Shown: positions 18,786 through 26,588 of the stretch, piece after piece | How the letters are laid out: every line of letters starts with the position of its first letter | Position numbering within the stretch: the stretch's first letter is position 1 | Position numbers and translations under genes: made by a program | Notes under the pieces: generated by a model | The model's input: only the letters and a program-made list of their open reading frames with translations | What the model was told of the DNA's origin: nothing | Databases searched by the model: none | NCBI RefSeq assembly: GCF_023078495.1 | Contig: NZ_CP095742.1 | Location: 2,666,001-2,730,000 of the forward strand | DNA: 64,000 bases | Direction: 5' to 3' | Origin: Luteibacter aegosomatissinici | GTDB lineage: Bacteria; Pseudomonadota; Gammaproteobacteria; Xanthomonadales; Rhodanobacteraceae

Positions 18786-19333
18786 GGGTTGACGGCGCTA
18801 GCCACGGGCGGCGCCTTCCTGAAGGTAAGACGCAACGCGGACAGCAGGAAGTACAGGCCACCGAACGCGGCGTACGGCGCCAGTTCGGCGATGCTGCGCG
18901 GCTCGCCAAAGGCGCGGATACCCATCACCACCCCGGCTAGCGCCGATTGCGCGCCGCTGATCATCATGAAGACCTGGCCACCCAGCTTGCGCCGCTGGAT
19001 ACCCACGGCGAGCTGCAGCACGCCTGATAGCAGGGCCCAAACCCCAAAGACGAATAACGCCCCTTTATTCCCCGCCACGATCAGGGCGATCACCAGCGCA
19101 ATAGCCGTGACGATGCTGACCGCGGCATTGAACTGCTGGCCAGGATTCGCACGCAGGCCGCCGCTGTGGCGGACATCGATGATGTTGGCGAGGGCATCCC
19201 AGAGCGGGTAAAGGACGAGCAAGACGTTGGCGACGATGGCGGGAAGGCCCAGGCGCGAGAGCAGGATGACAAGGGCGACCCAGGCGAAAGCGACGCCGGC
19301 ACGGAGGTAGTAGAACTGGCGGAGGGAGGTCAT
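18776..19333 (-). CDS. HdeD-like DUF308 membrane protein
   Basis: 185-residue inner-membrane protein with about six helices (for example VAFAWVALVILLSRLGLPAIVANVLLV in part). Repeated small helix pairs and glycine-rich turns are typical of the HdeD/DUF308 group, whose E. coli member is linked to acid resistance. It is divergently arranged with a TetR regulator, and each promoter side carries a copy of the same palindrome. That makes it the probable direct target of that TetR protein. Confidence 0.82.
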   Translation of the reverse strand: MTSLRQFYYLRAGVAFAWVALVILLSRLGLPAIVANVLLVLYPLWDALANIIDVRHSGGLRANPGQQFNAAVSIVTAIALVIALIVAGNKGALFVFGVWALLSGVLQLAVGIQRRKLGGQVFMMISGAQSALAGVVMGIRAFGEPRSIAELAPYAAFGGLYFLLSALRLTFRKAPPVASAVNPYD

Positions 19334-19367
19334 GGGTTTTGGGCTGGGTTTGTGGGGAAGGATTACC

Positions 19368-19387
19368 AGCCTACTAGTTGGTAGATT
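19368..19387. promoter_or_regulatory. TetR operator copy 1 (HdeD side)
   Basis: AGCCTACTAGTTGGTAGATT shares both arms, CCTAC-n5-GGTAG, with the perfect palindrome at 19461-19480. It lies 35 nt upstream of the HdeD-like start codon, in position to block that promoter. Confidence 0.7.
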
Positions 19388-19416
19388 ACCCAGTCAACCC
19401 TGCTGTACGGTGTCAC

Positions 19417-19442
19417 CGATCGCGCGCAGGCGCGCTCCTACA
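19417..19442 (-). repeat. REP-type element
   Basis: Reverse-strand copy of the TGTAGGAGCGCGC-headed REP family (also at 102-127). It sits between the two TetR operator copies and carries the internal GCGCGCaGGCGCGC-like palindrome. Confidence 0.65.
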
Positions 19443-19460
19443 GGGGTGCTTTGCTTCCTC

Positions 19461-19480
19461 AGCCTACCTAGTGGTAGGCT
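19461..19480. promoter_or_regulatory. TetR operator copy 2 (autoregulatory)
   Basis: AGCCTACCTAGTGGTAGGCT is a perfect 20-nt palindrome with an 8-nt arm and TAGT centre. It ends 6 nt before the tetR start codon, overlapping its ribosome-binding region. This suggests autorepression. Confidence 0.78.
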
Positions 19481-19486
19481 AAGTGG

Positions 19487-20065
19487 ATGAGCACACAGCA
19501 GAAATTGATCGACTCGGCGCGGTACCTTATCCAGACCCGCGGCTATAACGGCTTTAGCTATGCCGATGTGGCTGAGGAGGTAAAGGTGCGCAAGGCGAGC
19601 ATCCACCACCATTTCCCGACCAAGGCCGACCTGGCGCTGGCGGTGGTGGAGGAATCGCGCGCCGGCATCGTCGAGCAGACCCGTTTGCTTGCCGACGGCA
19701 CCTTCGATCCGGCGCAAAAGCTGATGTTCTATACCGGCTATTGGGAAAAGTGCATCGCAGACGCGACAGCACCCTTCTGCGTGGCCGGCATGCTCGCCGC
19801 CGAGTTGCCGTCGCTGCCAGAAAACCTGGCCGAGGCCGTGCGTGCGCATTTCCGCGACCTGTCGCGCTGGCTCGAAACCATCCTCACCAAGGGCGCGCAA
19901 GTCGGCGTCTTTAAACTGCGGGGCGCGGCCAGCACCGAGGCCGAAGCGTTCATGTCGATCGTCTACGGCGCGATGCTCACGGCCCGGGCTTATGGCCAGC
20001 CGGCTAAGTTCGCCGAGGTGGTCCGAAGCGGACTGGAACGGCTGATCATCCCGCCCAAACAGTGA
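19487..20065 (+). CDS. TetR/AcrR family transcriptional regulator
   Basis: 192-residue repressor-type regulator. The N-terminal HTH reads LIDSARYLIQTRGYNGFSYADVAEEVKVRKASIHHHFPTKADL in part, with the invariant HHHFPTK segment. The C-terminal helical ligand domain holds Cys in APFCVAGMLAAELPSLP, as in the TetR_C group that includes AcuR/NemR-like sensors of reactive small molecules. Two near-identical palindromes flank the divergent promoter region, so it likely controls itself and the HdeD-like gene. The inducer is unknown. Confidence 0.92.
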   Translation: MSTQQKLIDSARYLIQTRGYNGFSYADVAEEVKVRKASIHHHFPTKADLALAVVEESRAGIVEQTRLLADGTFDPAQKLMFYTGYWEKCIADATAPFCVAGMLAAELPSLPENLAEAVRAHFRDLSRWLETILTKGAQVGVFKLRGAASTEAEAFMSIVYGAMLTARAYGQPAKFAEVVRSGLERLIIPPKQ

Positions 20066-20160
20066 ATTAGCTGCCGTAGCCAGGCCGCAAGCAACCGATT
20101 CACACCCGCTATCGTTCCCATCGGAAGGAACGATTGGATCGCCAGGCTGCTGCAACGCAT

Positions 20161-20213
20161 CATTCATGGGACGCCGAAACGGCGTAATCCCTGCGAGCCC
20201 TGCCCCATGAATG
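20161..20213 (+). promoter_or_regulatory. 5' leader hairpin that would sequester the start codon of the LPYGA protein
   Basis: CATTCATGGG at 20161-20170 is the exact reverse complement of CCCATGAATG at 20204-20213, which contains the ATG at 20207. A smaller hairpin (ACGCCG-aaa-CGGCGT, 20171-20185) nests inside. No strong Shine-Dalgarno sequence precedes the ATG. As RNA this could gate translation; as DNA it could be an operator. Both roles are inferred. Confidence 0.45.
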
Positions 20214-20530
20214 CTTCGATTTCCTCGCCAGCCCGCTGGCTGCCGCTAGCGCTGGTGCTGGTGGCGACGGCCTCCTGGGCCATGTCCACCGACCTGCACT
20301 CCGCAGCCCCGACCTCTGCGAACGACAGTGGCGCGATCCTTCCGTACGGCGCGGCGAGCCACGCTGCAAAGGTGGCTGGCACTTCAGTGCTGCCCTACGG
20401 GGCCATGAGCGCGAATCGGGCGAATGCCCGGGAAGCCATTCTCCCTTACGGCGCGATGAGCCACGCGAAGATCGTACCTGCGGCGACGATCCTTCCGTAT
20501 GGTGCGATGGGGCCGCGCGTCGCGCCCTAA
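20207..20530 (+). CDS. Secreted protein with four 17-residue LPYGA repeats
   Basis: 107-residue exported protein that I cannot assign to a known family. A signal peptide (residues 1-25, ending ATASWA) is followed by four repeats of exactly 17 residues. The core is [IV]LPYGA at residues 44, 61, 78 and 95, often extended as ILPYGAMSHA. Linkers are rich in Ala, Asn and His; there are no cysteines, and the protein ends RVAP. The DNA repeats differ at many third positions, so the peptide core is conserved by selection. It stands alone between tetR and a toxin-like gene. A precursor cut into identical small peptides or a surface repeat protein are both possible. Confidence 0.8.
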   Translation: MNASISSPARWLPLALVLVATASWAMSTDLHSAAPTSANDSGAILPYGAASHAAKVAGTSVLPYGAMSANRANAREAILPYGAMSHAKIVPAATILPYGAMGPRVAP

Positions 20531-20544
20531 GGCACCTTGTGCCT
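20529..20544. terminator. Short hairpin between convergent genes
   Basis: AAGGCACCTTGTGCCT forms a 6-bp stem with a short loop, exactly spanning the stops of the LPYGA gene and the converging toxin-like gene. There is no U tract, so termination is only suggested. Confidence 0.35.
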
Positions 20545-21136
20545 AGTGCAGCCTGAAGTAGGCAAGGATAGCCTTGGGATCCAGCACGGCAATCTGGACG
20601 TGCTGCTTCGCCGAGAAACCCGCGCCGGGGTAGAGTTCGCCACCTTCCCAAAATGCACCCCGCACCGCGTCGTAGGGCGGCAAGCCAGCGTCTGCGCGCA
20701 GCTTGTGCATCGTGCGCACTACCGCACAATCGAGGCGCCTAGCGCGCCTATCGGCACCTGATACGTTCACAGGTAAGGCAACGCCTCCATCGGATGCGGC
20801 CGCCGCCGCGGAGTCGAATGCGCGCGAAAGCTCCTCAAGGGCCGCCTGATTGTGCAGATCCAGGCAGCGACTGGCGCAAATCAGAGCACCGACAACAAAC
20901 GGCTTGTGAATTGAGCCGGCCGTCGTAATCCGATCGCCAGTCGATGCACACGATGCAAACTCGAGTGCGCGCCAAGGATCGCCCTCCCAGAAGTAAATGC
21001 CGGGCCCCAGCCAGTCATGATCGTTGTCGCTGCTGGCCAAGGTAAGCTCACCGGCGAGCACAGCCTCCCCTGTAGCTGCGTCACAACCGTGAAAGCCTAG
21101 CGAGATACCAGGAAGGCGCTTATGGGCGTCCCACAT
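20543..21136 (-). CDS. Putative ADP-ribosyltransferase-fold protein, toxin candidate
   Basis: 197-residue cytoplasmic protein of a family I recognise only as hypothetical. The N-terminal LGFHGCD, the central DHDWLGPGIYFWEGDPWRALEFA and the C-terminal DAVRGAFWEGGELYPGAGF place His, Tyr and Glu in the order expected of an ADP-ribosyltransferase H-Y-E core. That reading is an inference from motif spacing. A 61-codon gene ends 15 nt upstream, as in toxin-antitoxin pairs. No signal peptide or membrane segment is present. Alternative: a housekeeping enzyme of unknown function. Confidence 0.7.
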   Translation of the reverse strand: MWDAHKRLPGISLGFHGCDAATGEAVLAGELTLASSDNDHDWLGPGIYFWEGDPWRALEFASCASTGDRITTAGSIHKPFVVGALICASRCLDLHNQAALEELSRAFDSAAAAASDGGVALPVNVSGADRRARRLDCAVVRTMHKLRADAGLPPYDAVRGAFWEGGELYPGAGFSAKQHVQIAVLDPKAILAYFRLH

Positions 21137-21151
21137 GTGCGCACCGCAGGA

Positions 21152-21337
21152 TCAACGTGAGCGCATCGGTTTTTCTAACGGCCCGATCGGAGGAAGGATT
21201 CCGACGGACCGCAAGAACTGTTCAGCAGCGACTTTGTCCGTACGAAGCTTGTGATCAATCCGGTCCATCGTCTCCTTCATTTCTGGATCGCACAGGCGCA
21301 CGTGCGAATCGAACAAGCGGTTCCAGTTTGCGAACAT
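21152..21337 (-). CDS. Small protein paired with the toxin-like gene
   Basis: 61-residue charged protein, MFANWNRLFDSHVRL..., with helix-forming DPEMKETMDRIDHKLRTDKVAAEQFLRSVGI and a basic end (KPMRSR). The start at 21337 is fixed by AAGGAG just upstream; a longer reading lacks such a site. It precedes the ADP-ribosyltransferase-like gene by 15 nt in the same direction, so the two are co-transcribed. Size and position suit an antitoxin or an accessory binding protein, but there is no recognisable DNA-binding motif. Confidence 0.65.
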   Translation of the reverse strand: MFANWNRLFDSHVRLCDPEMKETMDRIDHKLRTDKVAAEQFLRSVGILPPIGPLEKPMRSR

Positions 21338-21492
21338 GGGCGGCTCCTTGAGGGATCTCAGGCGATTGTCACCCGCACACAAGGACAAGGGAATGCGTCA
21401 ACGCCCATCGACGTCCGTAGGCCAAGGACGATGCGACGTGCTCATGGTCAAAGTAGCGACAGGCAGCCTCAGGTTCGACCCACGAAACACCA

Positions 21493-21900
21493 TCAGGGAT
21501 GCAGTAGCAGCCCCTTGACCACCTTATCCACCGCATTGCGCGGCCCGCGAATTGCGAGACCCACAAGGTTCATGGACTCGACACGCTCTTCGCGGAAGAC
21601 CCGGCGATTTTCCTCATCGTTGCCGGTGCTGAACATGGCATCGACATACGGGACGATGGTGATCTCTCGATCCAGCGCCTTCTGGCGAACCTTCCTCAGT
21701 GCATCGCCACCTGAGCCGTAGATCATCATCGGCTGGATCAGCATGCGACCGTAATGTACATCGGCTGCATCGATGTACGGCTCGCCAATCGCCTCGGGCG
21801 CGGCGGCGGCAATGCCTGTCGCCAGGAACGCCACCACATTGAGCTTCTGCCAGGTGGCCAGATCGTCGCGGACGATCAGTGCAACTTTCGTATCGAACAT
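21493..21900 (-). CDS. DUF2000 family protein
   Basis: 135-residue cytoplasmic protein. The opening KVALIVRDDLATWQKLNVVAFLATGIAA matches the DUF2000 family, small alpha/beta proteins related to peptidyl-tRNA hydrolase II-like folds. Conserved QPMMIYGS and REITIVPYVDAMF segments follow. It lies 54 nt downstream of the AraC regulator in the same orientation and may share its transcript. DUF2000 proteins often neighbour AraC or LysR regulators. Function is unknown. Confidence 0.8.
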   Translation of the reverse strand: MFDTKVALIVRDDLATWQKLNVVAFLATGIAAAAPEAIGEPYIDAADVHYGRMLIQPMMIYGSGGDALRKVRQKALDREITIVPYVDAMFSTGNDEENRRVFREERVESMNLVGLAIRGPRNAVDKVVKGLLLHP

Positions 21901-21954
21901 GCGTTATCTCGCTCAGGCTTCTGCCCGTGAGCATCCGCTACGCCCCTGCCCGCC

Positions 21955-22821
21955 CTATAGAACGTTTGTGCAAGCCTGCTGGTAGTGGCCAGGCGTCATG
22001 CCAAAGGCACGCCGGAACCAGCGGCCCAGGTGGCTTTGATCGGCGAAGCCGACGGCACTGGCGACCTCGGCCGGTGCCTCGCCCCGCGCCAGGCGTTCGC
22101 GGGCGGCGCGAAGACGCAGGTTCACGAGATAAGCGTGGGGCGACTGGCCGAATTCCGCAGTGAAATGGCGATTCAGGCGGAAGCGATCGATACCGGATTG
22201 ATCAACCAGATCGTTGAGGCTTACATCGGTGGCCATGTGGTCGTGGAGGTAATCACGCGCCCGGCGCATGGGCGCCGAATGGACCGATGTCGAAGCCGGG
22301 GCTGGCGACGTCATGACTGGCTCATCGATTGCCATATGCCCGGCCAGGCTGTTCACCAGCCGATTCAAACTCAGGTCGCGAGCGAGCTTGCCCTCGCGCC
22401 CATGGATCGCCGCGAAAGAACGAACGATCGAATTGCGCAAACCCTCATCATCCGTAAGCGTTTCGCGAAATCGCGCCCGAAGCCCTGCCCCTAACGACGA
22501 CGAACGCCCCTCCAGCGCATCGCGCAACCATGGCTGCGGGATGTAAAGCATCGCGTAGGTGAAGCCACCCGCTTCCGGCGCGTGCCCATCGTGCACCGCC
22601 CCGGGTTCGATCAGGATGATGCGGCCCCGTGTGCTCGTATGCATCGCCCGATGGCAGCGAAAGCGCTGCACGCCGTGCTGCGTTACACCAATCAACACTT
22701 CGTCGTGCGCATGGGCATCGTAGGCATGCCCCTGAAAATGCGCCTGCACGCTTTCGATGCCGGTTTCTGCATCGCGGCAAAGTTGAAACCAGTTATCTAC
22801 ATTGCGCGCGCTGCCAGCCAT
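21955..22821 (-). CDS. AraC family transcriptional regulator
   Basis: 288-residue regulator from the start MAGSARNVDNWF. An N-terminal cupin ligand domain (YDAHAHDEVLIGVTQHGVQRFRC, EPGAVHDGHAPE) precedes a C-terminal double HTH (DVSLNDLVDQSGIDRFRLNRHFTAEFG and AEVASAVGFADQSHLGRWFRRAFGMTPGHY). Longer readings to 22908 add an unlikely N-terminus. It is divergent from the GH76 mannanase, whose promoter region contains a palindrome. Either that gene or the downstream DUF2000 gene may be its target. Confidence 0.9.
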   Translation of the reverse strand: MAGSARNVDNWFQLCRDAETGIESVQAHFQGHAYDAHAHDEVLIGVTQHGVQRFRCHRAMHTSTRGRIILIEPGAVHDGHAPEAGGFTYAMLYIPQPWLRDALEGRSSSLGAGLRARFRETLTDDEGLRNSIVRSFAAIHGREGKLARDLSLNRLVNSLAGHMAIDEPVMTSPAPASTSVHSAPMRRARDYLHDHMATDVSLNDLVDQSGIDRFRLNRHFTAEFGQSPHAYLVNLRLRAARERLARGEAPAEVASAVGFADQSHLGRWFRRAFGMTPGHYQQACTNVL

Positions 22822-22918
22822 GGGACCCAGTATGCCTCGCGCGAATTTGTTTTCCACCTTGACGTGGTTCTCACATTTTGCCCCGGCGGCTCTGCGACAC
22901 TCCGCCAATTCGCACGAT

Positions 22919-22937
22919 CTAAATGGGGAAAATTTAG
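22919..22937. promoter_or_regulatory. Palindrome in the AraC-GH76 intergenic region
   Basis: CTAAAT-n7-ATTTAG at 22919-22937 lies in an AT-rich patch in an otherwise GC-rich gap, about 125 nt before the GH76 start. It is a plausible operator or promoter element; the binding protein is not known. Confidence 0.4.
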
Positions 22938-23063
22938 ACGTTTAAATGATTCGTGCGCACGCGTTGCCAGGCCGGATCATCGCCCACGATCTGGCCGGGG
23001 AGTGGCGGGGGGAGGCGCAGCCTCAAGCCCCACAGTGGGTATTCCAGAGGAGCGCTTCTACTT

Positions 23064-24977
23064 ATGAAGCTCGGTGCATGGCGCATTCGCGCACAATCCC
23101 TGCTGGCCGCGGCCAGCCTGACAGCCATGGCTGTCGCCTTCCCCACCCTCGCCGCGGAGCAGGCCCAAACGGCCAGTTCGTTAAGTGACGGCCCCACTGC
23201 CATGGCGCGGGCACGCGTGGCAGCCGATGTGCTGATGAGTTCGTACGACCCGGACAAGGCCTGGTTCCCCTCCAGTTGGTGGAACTCGGCCGTGGCACTG
23301 CAGACCATTGGCGATTACATGCAGCGCACCGGTGACCGCCGCTACATCGGCCAGTTGAACAACACCTTCGAGAAGGACAAGGGCGTATTCCCCGCGGGCG
23401 TACTCTCCGGCGATCCACTACTGGGCAACTTCACCAGCCGCGCCATCGATGATTCCGAGTGGTGGGGCCTCACGTGGCTGCAAGCCTACGACCTGACCCA
23501 CGATCCCAAGTACCTCAACATGGCGATTACCATCGCCAATTACGTGTACGGCTATTGGGATACCAGCACCTGCGGTGGTGGCGTGTGGTGGGACGGCGAG
23601 CGCACCTACAAGAACGCCATTACCAATGGCTTGTGGATCCGCCTCACCGCCGAACTGCATAACCGCATCCCCGGCGATACGCTTTGGCTCGGCCGCTCCA
23701 AAACCGCGTGGACCTGGTTCCAGAACAGCGGCATGATCAATGCAGATGGCCAGGTGAATGATGGCCTGACCAACGCCTGCACCAACAACGGCCAGAACGT
23801 GTGGTCGTATAACCAGGGCCTGGCGATCGGCGGCGGCCTGGAACTGTTCCGTGCCACGCGCGATCCGAAGATCCTGGCCTCCGTGCGCCGGCTGGCGGAT
23901 GCAGCCATCGGCCCGAACGCACTGGTGAAGAACGGCGTCCTTACCGAGATCTGCGACGCCACCGATCAGACCTGCGACGACAACGGCAAGCAGTTCAAGG
24001 GCATCTTCATGCGCTACTGGACTGATCTGGTCGATACCACCCATGACCGCGGCTACGCCGCCTTCCTCGATAACCAGGCCGAAAGCATCTGGAACGATGA
24101 TCGCGACGCAGCGGGCCGCCTCGGTACCCGCTGGACGGGCGCCACCAGCGACGACCACCCCAACGTGTTCGACTGGCGCACGCAGGCCAGCGCACTCAGC
24201 GCCCTGGTCGGCAACGTGCCGCTGTTCACCCCGCTCGCTTCGCTGGCCGCCACCATGTCGCCGGCGCAGCCGGTGGTGATGCCCTCGGCATCGGGTACCA
24301 CGACGATCCCGGTGCAGCTGAGCAGCTCGGCAACGGGCTTCTTCCCGTTGTTCGCGCTGGCGTCGGTCGAAGCACCTTCGGGCTGGAGCGTCACGCCACG
24401 TTCGTCACTGGTACGCCTGCAACCCCACGGCAATGCCGTGCCGGTGAGCAGCACGTTGCCGCTGACGATCAAGGTGCCGGGTACGGCAACTGATGGGCAC
24501 CACACCGTCACGGCAAACCTGGTGGCCGCGGGCCTGCGTTTCAGCACCCAGGCTGATGTGTTGATCGCCCACAGCATCAACTTCGATACCGGCACTGTCG
24601 ATGAGAACCCGTGGCTGTTCGATCCCGCCAACTCGCAGAGCAATGGCGTGCAGAACCGTTTCGCCGATGGCAATGCGCACTTCACGTACCGGTTCCCGTT
24701 CCCGAGCGACACCACCTCGGCACAGGTCACCCTGACCATCGATGCCGAGTTCCTGGTGCAGGTGAGCTCGGATAACCAGACCTGGACGACCGTGCTGCAG
24801 GAAACGCGGCCGATCACCGATGGCTCGAACAAGGCCGATCGCACGATCGACCTCACGCCGTACCTCACGACCGGTGCGGACGGTTCGAAACCGGTTTACC
24901 TGAAGGTCTCCGACTCCTTCCCCAACGATGGCTGGGGTGGGCGCGTGTATCACGTGACGGCGAATATCGTCGAGTAA
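23064..24977 (+). CDS. Secreted GH76 endo-alpha-1,6-mannanase-like glycoside hydrolase
   Basis: 637-residue secreted enzyme. The start MKLGAWRI at 23064 has AGAGGAG upstream and a signal peptide ending FPTLAAEQ. The GH76 (alpha/alpha)6 barrel spans about residues 45-390. The paired catalytic aspartates are in RAIDDSEWWGL (D129-D130), and GGGVWWDGERTYKNAITNGLW and NVWSYNQG follow. The C-terminus has an Ig-like NEW3-type domain (GWSVTP...) and a beta-sandwich likely to bind carbohydrate. GH76 enzymes cut the alpha-1,6-mannan backbone of fungal cell walls, so a role against fungi or yeasts is inferred. An AraC regulator is divergent. Confidence 0.92.
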   Translation: MKLGAWRIRAQSLLAAASLTAMAVAFPTLAAEQAQTASSLSDGPTAMARARVAADVLMSSYDPDKAWFPSSWWNSAVALQTIGDYMQRTGDRRYIGQLNNTFEKDKGVFPAGVLSGDPLLGNFTSRAIDDSEWWGLTWLQAYDLTHDPKYLNMAITIANYVYGYWDTSTCGGGVWWDGERTYKNAITNGLWIRLTAELHNRIPGDTLWLGRSKTAWTWFQNSGMINADGQVNDGLTNACTNNGQNVWSYNQGLAIGGGLELFRATRDPKILASVRRLADAAIGPNALVKNGVLTEICDATDQTCDDNGKQFKGIFMRYWTDLVDTTHDRGYAAFLDNQAESIWNDDRDAAGRLGTRWTGATSDDHPNVFDWRTQASALSALVGNVPLFTPLASLAATMSPAQPVVMPSASGTTTIPVQLSSSATGFFPLFALASVEAPSGWSVTPRSSLVRLQPHGNAVPVSSTLPLTIKVPGTATDGHHTVTANLVAAGLRFSTQADVLIAHSINFDTGTVDENPWLFDPANSQSNGVQNRFADGNAHFTYRFPFPSDTTSAQVTLTIDAEFLVQVSSDNQTWTTVLQETRPITDGSNKADRTIDLTPYLTTGADGSKPVYLKVSDSFPNDGWGGRVYHVTANIVE

Positions 24978-24986
24978 GCACAGGGG

Positions 24987-25020
24987 TGCCTCCGTCCTCG
25001 CCCTAACGGGGACGGAGGCA
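24987..25020. terminator. Bidirectional hairpin between GH76 and LysR genes
   Basis: TGCCTCCGTCC at 24987-24997 pairs perfectly with GGACGGAGGCA at 25010-25020 across a 12-nt loop between two convergent genes. There is only a minimal T run on the plus strand. Confidence 0.65.
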
Positions 25021-25941
25021 TTAGACGAAGTGCAGGCCCAGGGCCGTCGCTGCATGCGGCGGCATCAGCGTCGCCATCTCCTTCTGCAGGAAATCGACGA
25101 AGCTGCGCACGCGCGGCGGCTGAAAGGTGTTGGCGTGGTACAGCGCATGGATGGGCGACGGTGCCGACCATGCCGGCGCATTAACGAGTACCAGGCGTCC
25201 TTCGCGAACATCGTTGGCAACCGCCCACAGCTGGCGGTAGGCGAAGCCGCGGCCGAGTACCGCCCAAGTGCGGATGACTTCACTATCGGTGCTTTCGTGG
25301 TAACGCCTTACCCGCACCACAGTGTCGCCCAGACGCCATTCGTTGCGCGGGCCAGCGTTGGTGGTGATGACCAGCGTCGGCAGGTCGGCCAGGTCTTCGG
25401 GATGCATTGGCATGCCCTGTGTCGCTACGCACGTGGGCGACGCGCAAACAACGCGCCAACTACCGGCCAGATGGCGGGCGACGAGATCGGTGTCCTCCAG
25501 CGGACCGACGCGAATGGCGACATCGACATCATCGGGCACGAAGCGCGAGAGCGAATCGGACAGGGTCAGCACGATGCGCACATCGGGGTGCTGGGCCATG
25601 AAGCGATCGAGAATGTGGACAATGACATTGCGGCCCAGATCCGACGGCGTCGAAACACGCAACGTGCCGCTGATGCGATTGACGCCCGTACGCACGGCCT
25701 GCTCCGCCTCGCGCATGGTCTCGATCGCCATGCGGCAGGATGCGATGTAGGCACGGCCTTCGTCGGTAAGCCGGAGCTGCCGCGTCGTCCGCTCAAACAG
25801 GCGTGCGCCGAGCGCAGCCTCGATGCGCTGGACACAGGCGCTGGCCGCCGCCGGCGAGAGCCCCGCACGCCGGCCAGCGGAAGACAGGCTACCAAGGTCC
25901 GCCGCATCGACGAGGAGCTGCATGTCGCTCAGGCGGTTCAT
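25021..25941 (-). CDS. LysR family transcriptional regulator
   Basis: 306-residue regulator. The N-terminal winged HTH reads MQLLVDAADLGSLSSAGRRAGLSPAAASACVQRIEAALGARLFERTTRQLRLT in part, and the C-terminal type-2 periplasmic-binding-like domain senses an inducer. The Ala-rich recognition helix and FVDFLQKEMA tail are typical of the CrgA/DmlR-like group. It is divergent from the lipocalin-like gene, its most likely target by position. Confidence 0.93.
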   Translation of the reverse strand: MNRLSDMQLLVDAADLGSLSSAGRRAGLSPAAASACVQRIEAALGARLFERTTRQLRLTDEGRAYIASCRMAIETMREAEQAVRTGVNRISGTLRVSTPSDLGRNVIVHILDRFMAQHPDVRIVLTLSDSLSRFVPDDVDVAIRVGPLEDTDLVARHLAGSWRVVCASPTCVATQGMPMHPEDLADLPTLVITTNAGPRNEWRLGDTVVRVRRYHESTDSEVIRTWAVLGRGFAYRQLWAVANDVREGRLVLVNAPAWSAPSPIHALYHANTFQPPRVRSFVDFLQKEMATLMPPHAATALGLHFV

Positions 25942-26072
25942 GGGCGGGGCCTCGACGGGGGCAATGGCCCGATCATCTTCAACTTACGTTTGAAGGTCAA
26001 TTCATATCGAGGCTCATTATCAAATTCATCCGCCAGCGGGATGATCCGGACACCCCACCCACGGAGCACCCC

Positions 26073-26588
26073 ATGTCCCGCCTGCGCCCTTCTCTACTGA
26101 CCACCCTGCTCGCCCTGGCCACCGCCCCGTCCTTCGCCGCCGCCTCCGATGCCATGCCAGTACCGAAGGAACTGATCGGCGCCTGGACCCTGGTCCGTTG
26201 CGACAACGTCTACCCCGATGGGCACCGGGTGGAACTGTACGGCCCGAACCCGGAAGGGATGTGGCTCATCGACGCCCAGGGCGACTACATGATGCAGATC
26301 GTCCGCGCAAAGCGGATGCCGTTCGCGGTGAACGACAAATCCAAAGGCACGCCGGCGGAATACAAGGCCGCGTCGATGGACAGCAATGCGCACTTCGGCC
26401 ATGTGAGCGCGGATCGGCACACCATGCACAGCCAGATTGTGCGGGCGTCATTTCCGAACTGGGATGGCAAGGGTGGTGATACCGCTTACACACTCAAGGA
26501 CGATGAGCTGACGTATACGGTGGCTAAGCCTTCGAGTGGGGCGGCGGAAGGGGCGCATGGGGAAGTTGTCTGGAGGCGGAAGAGTTAA
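26073..26588 (+). CDS. Secreted lipocalin-like domain protein
   Basis: 171-residue exported protein. A signal peptide (LLTTLLALATAPSFAAA) is followed by a single lipocalin_5-like domain: ELIGAWTLVRCDNVYPDGHRVELYGPNPEGMWLIDAQGDYMMQIVR in part, then strands through YTLKDDELTYTVAKP. Such small lipocalin-like proteins are often controlled by an adjacent LysR regulator and accompany detoxification genes. The ligand is not known. Its last bases overlap the convergent PAS gene. Confidence 0.85.
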   Translation: MSRLRPSLLTTLLALATAPSFAAASDAMPVPKELIGAWTLVRCDNVYPDGHRVELYGPNPEGMWLIDAQGDYMMQIVRAKRMPFAVNDKSKGTPAEYKAASMDSNAHFGHVSADRHTMHSQIVRASFPNWDGKGGDTAYTLKDDELTYTVAKPSSGAAEGAHGEVVWRRKS

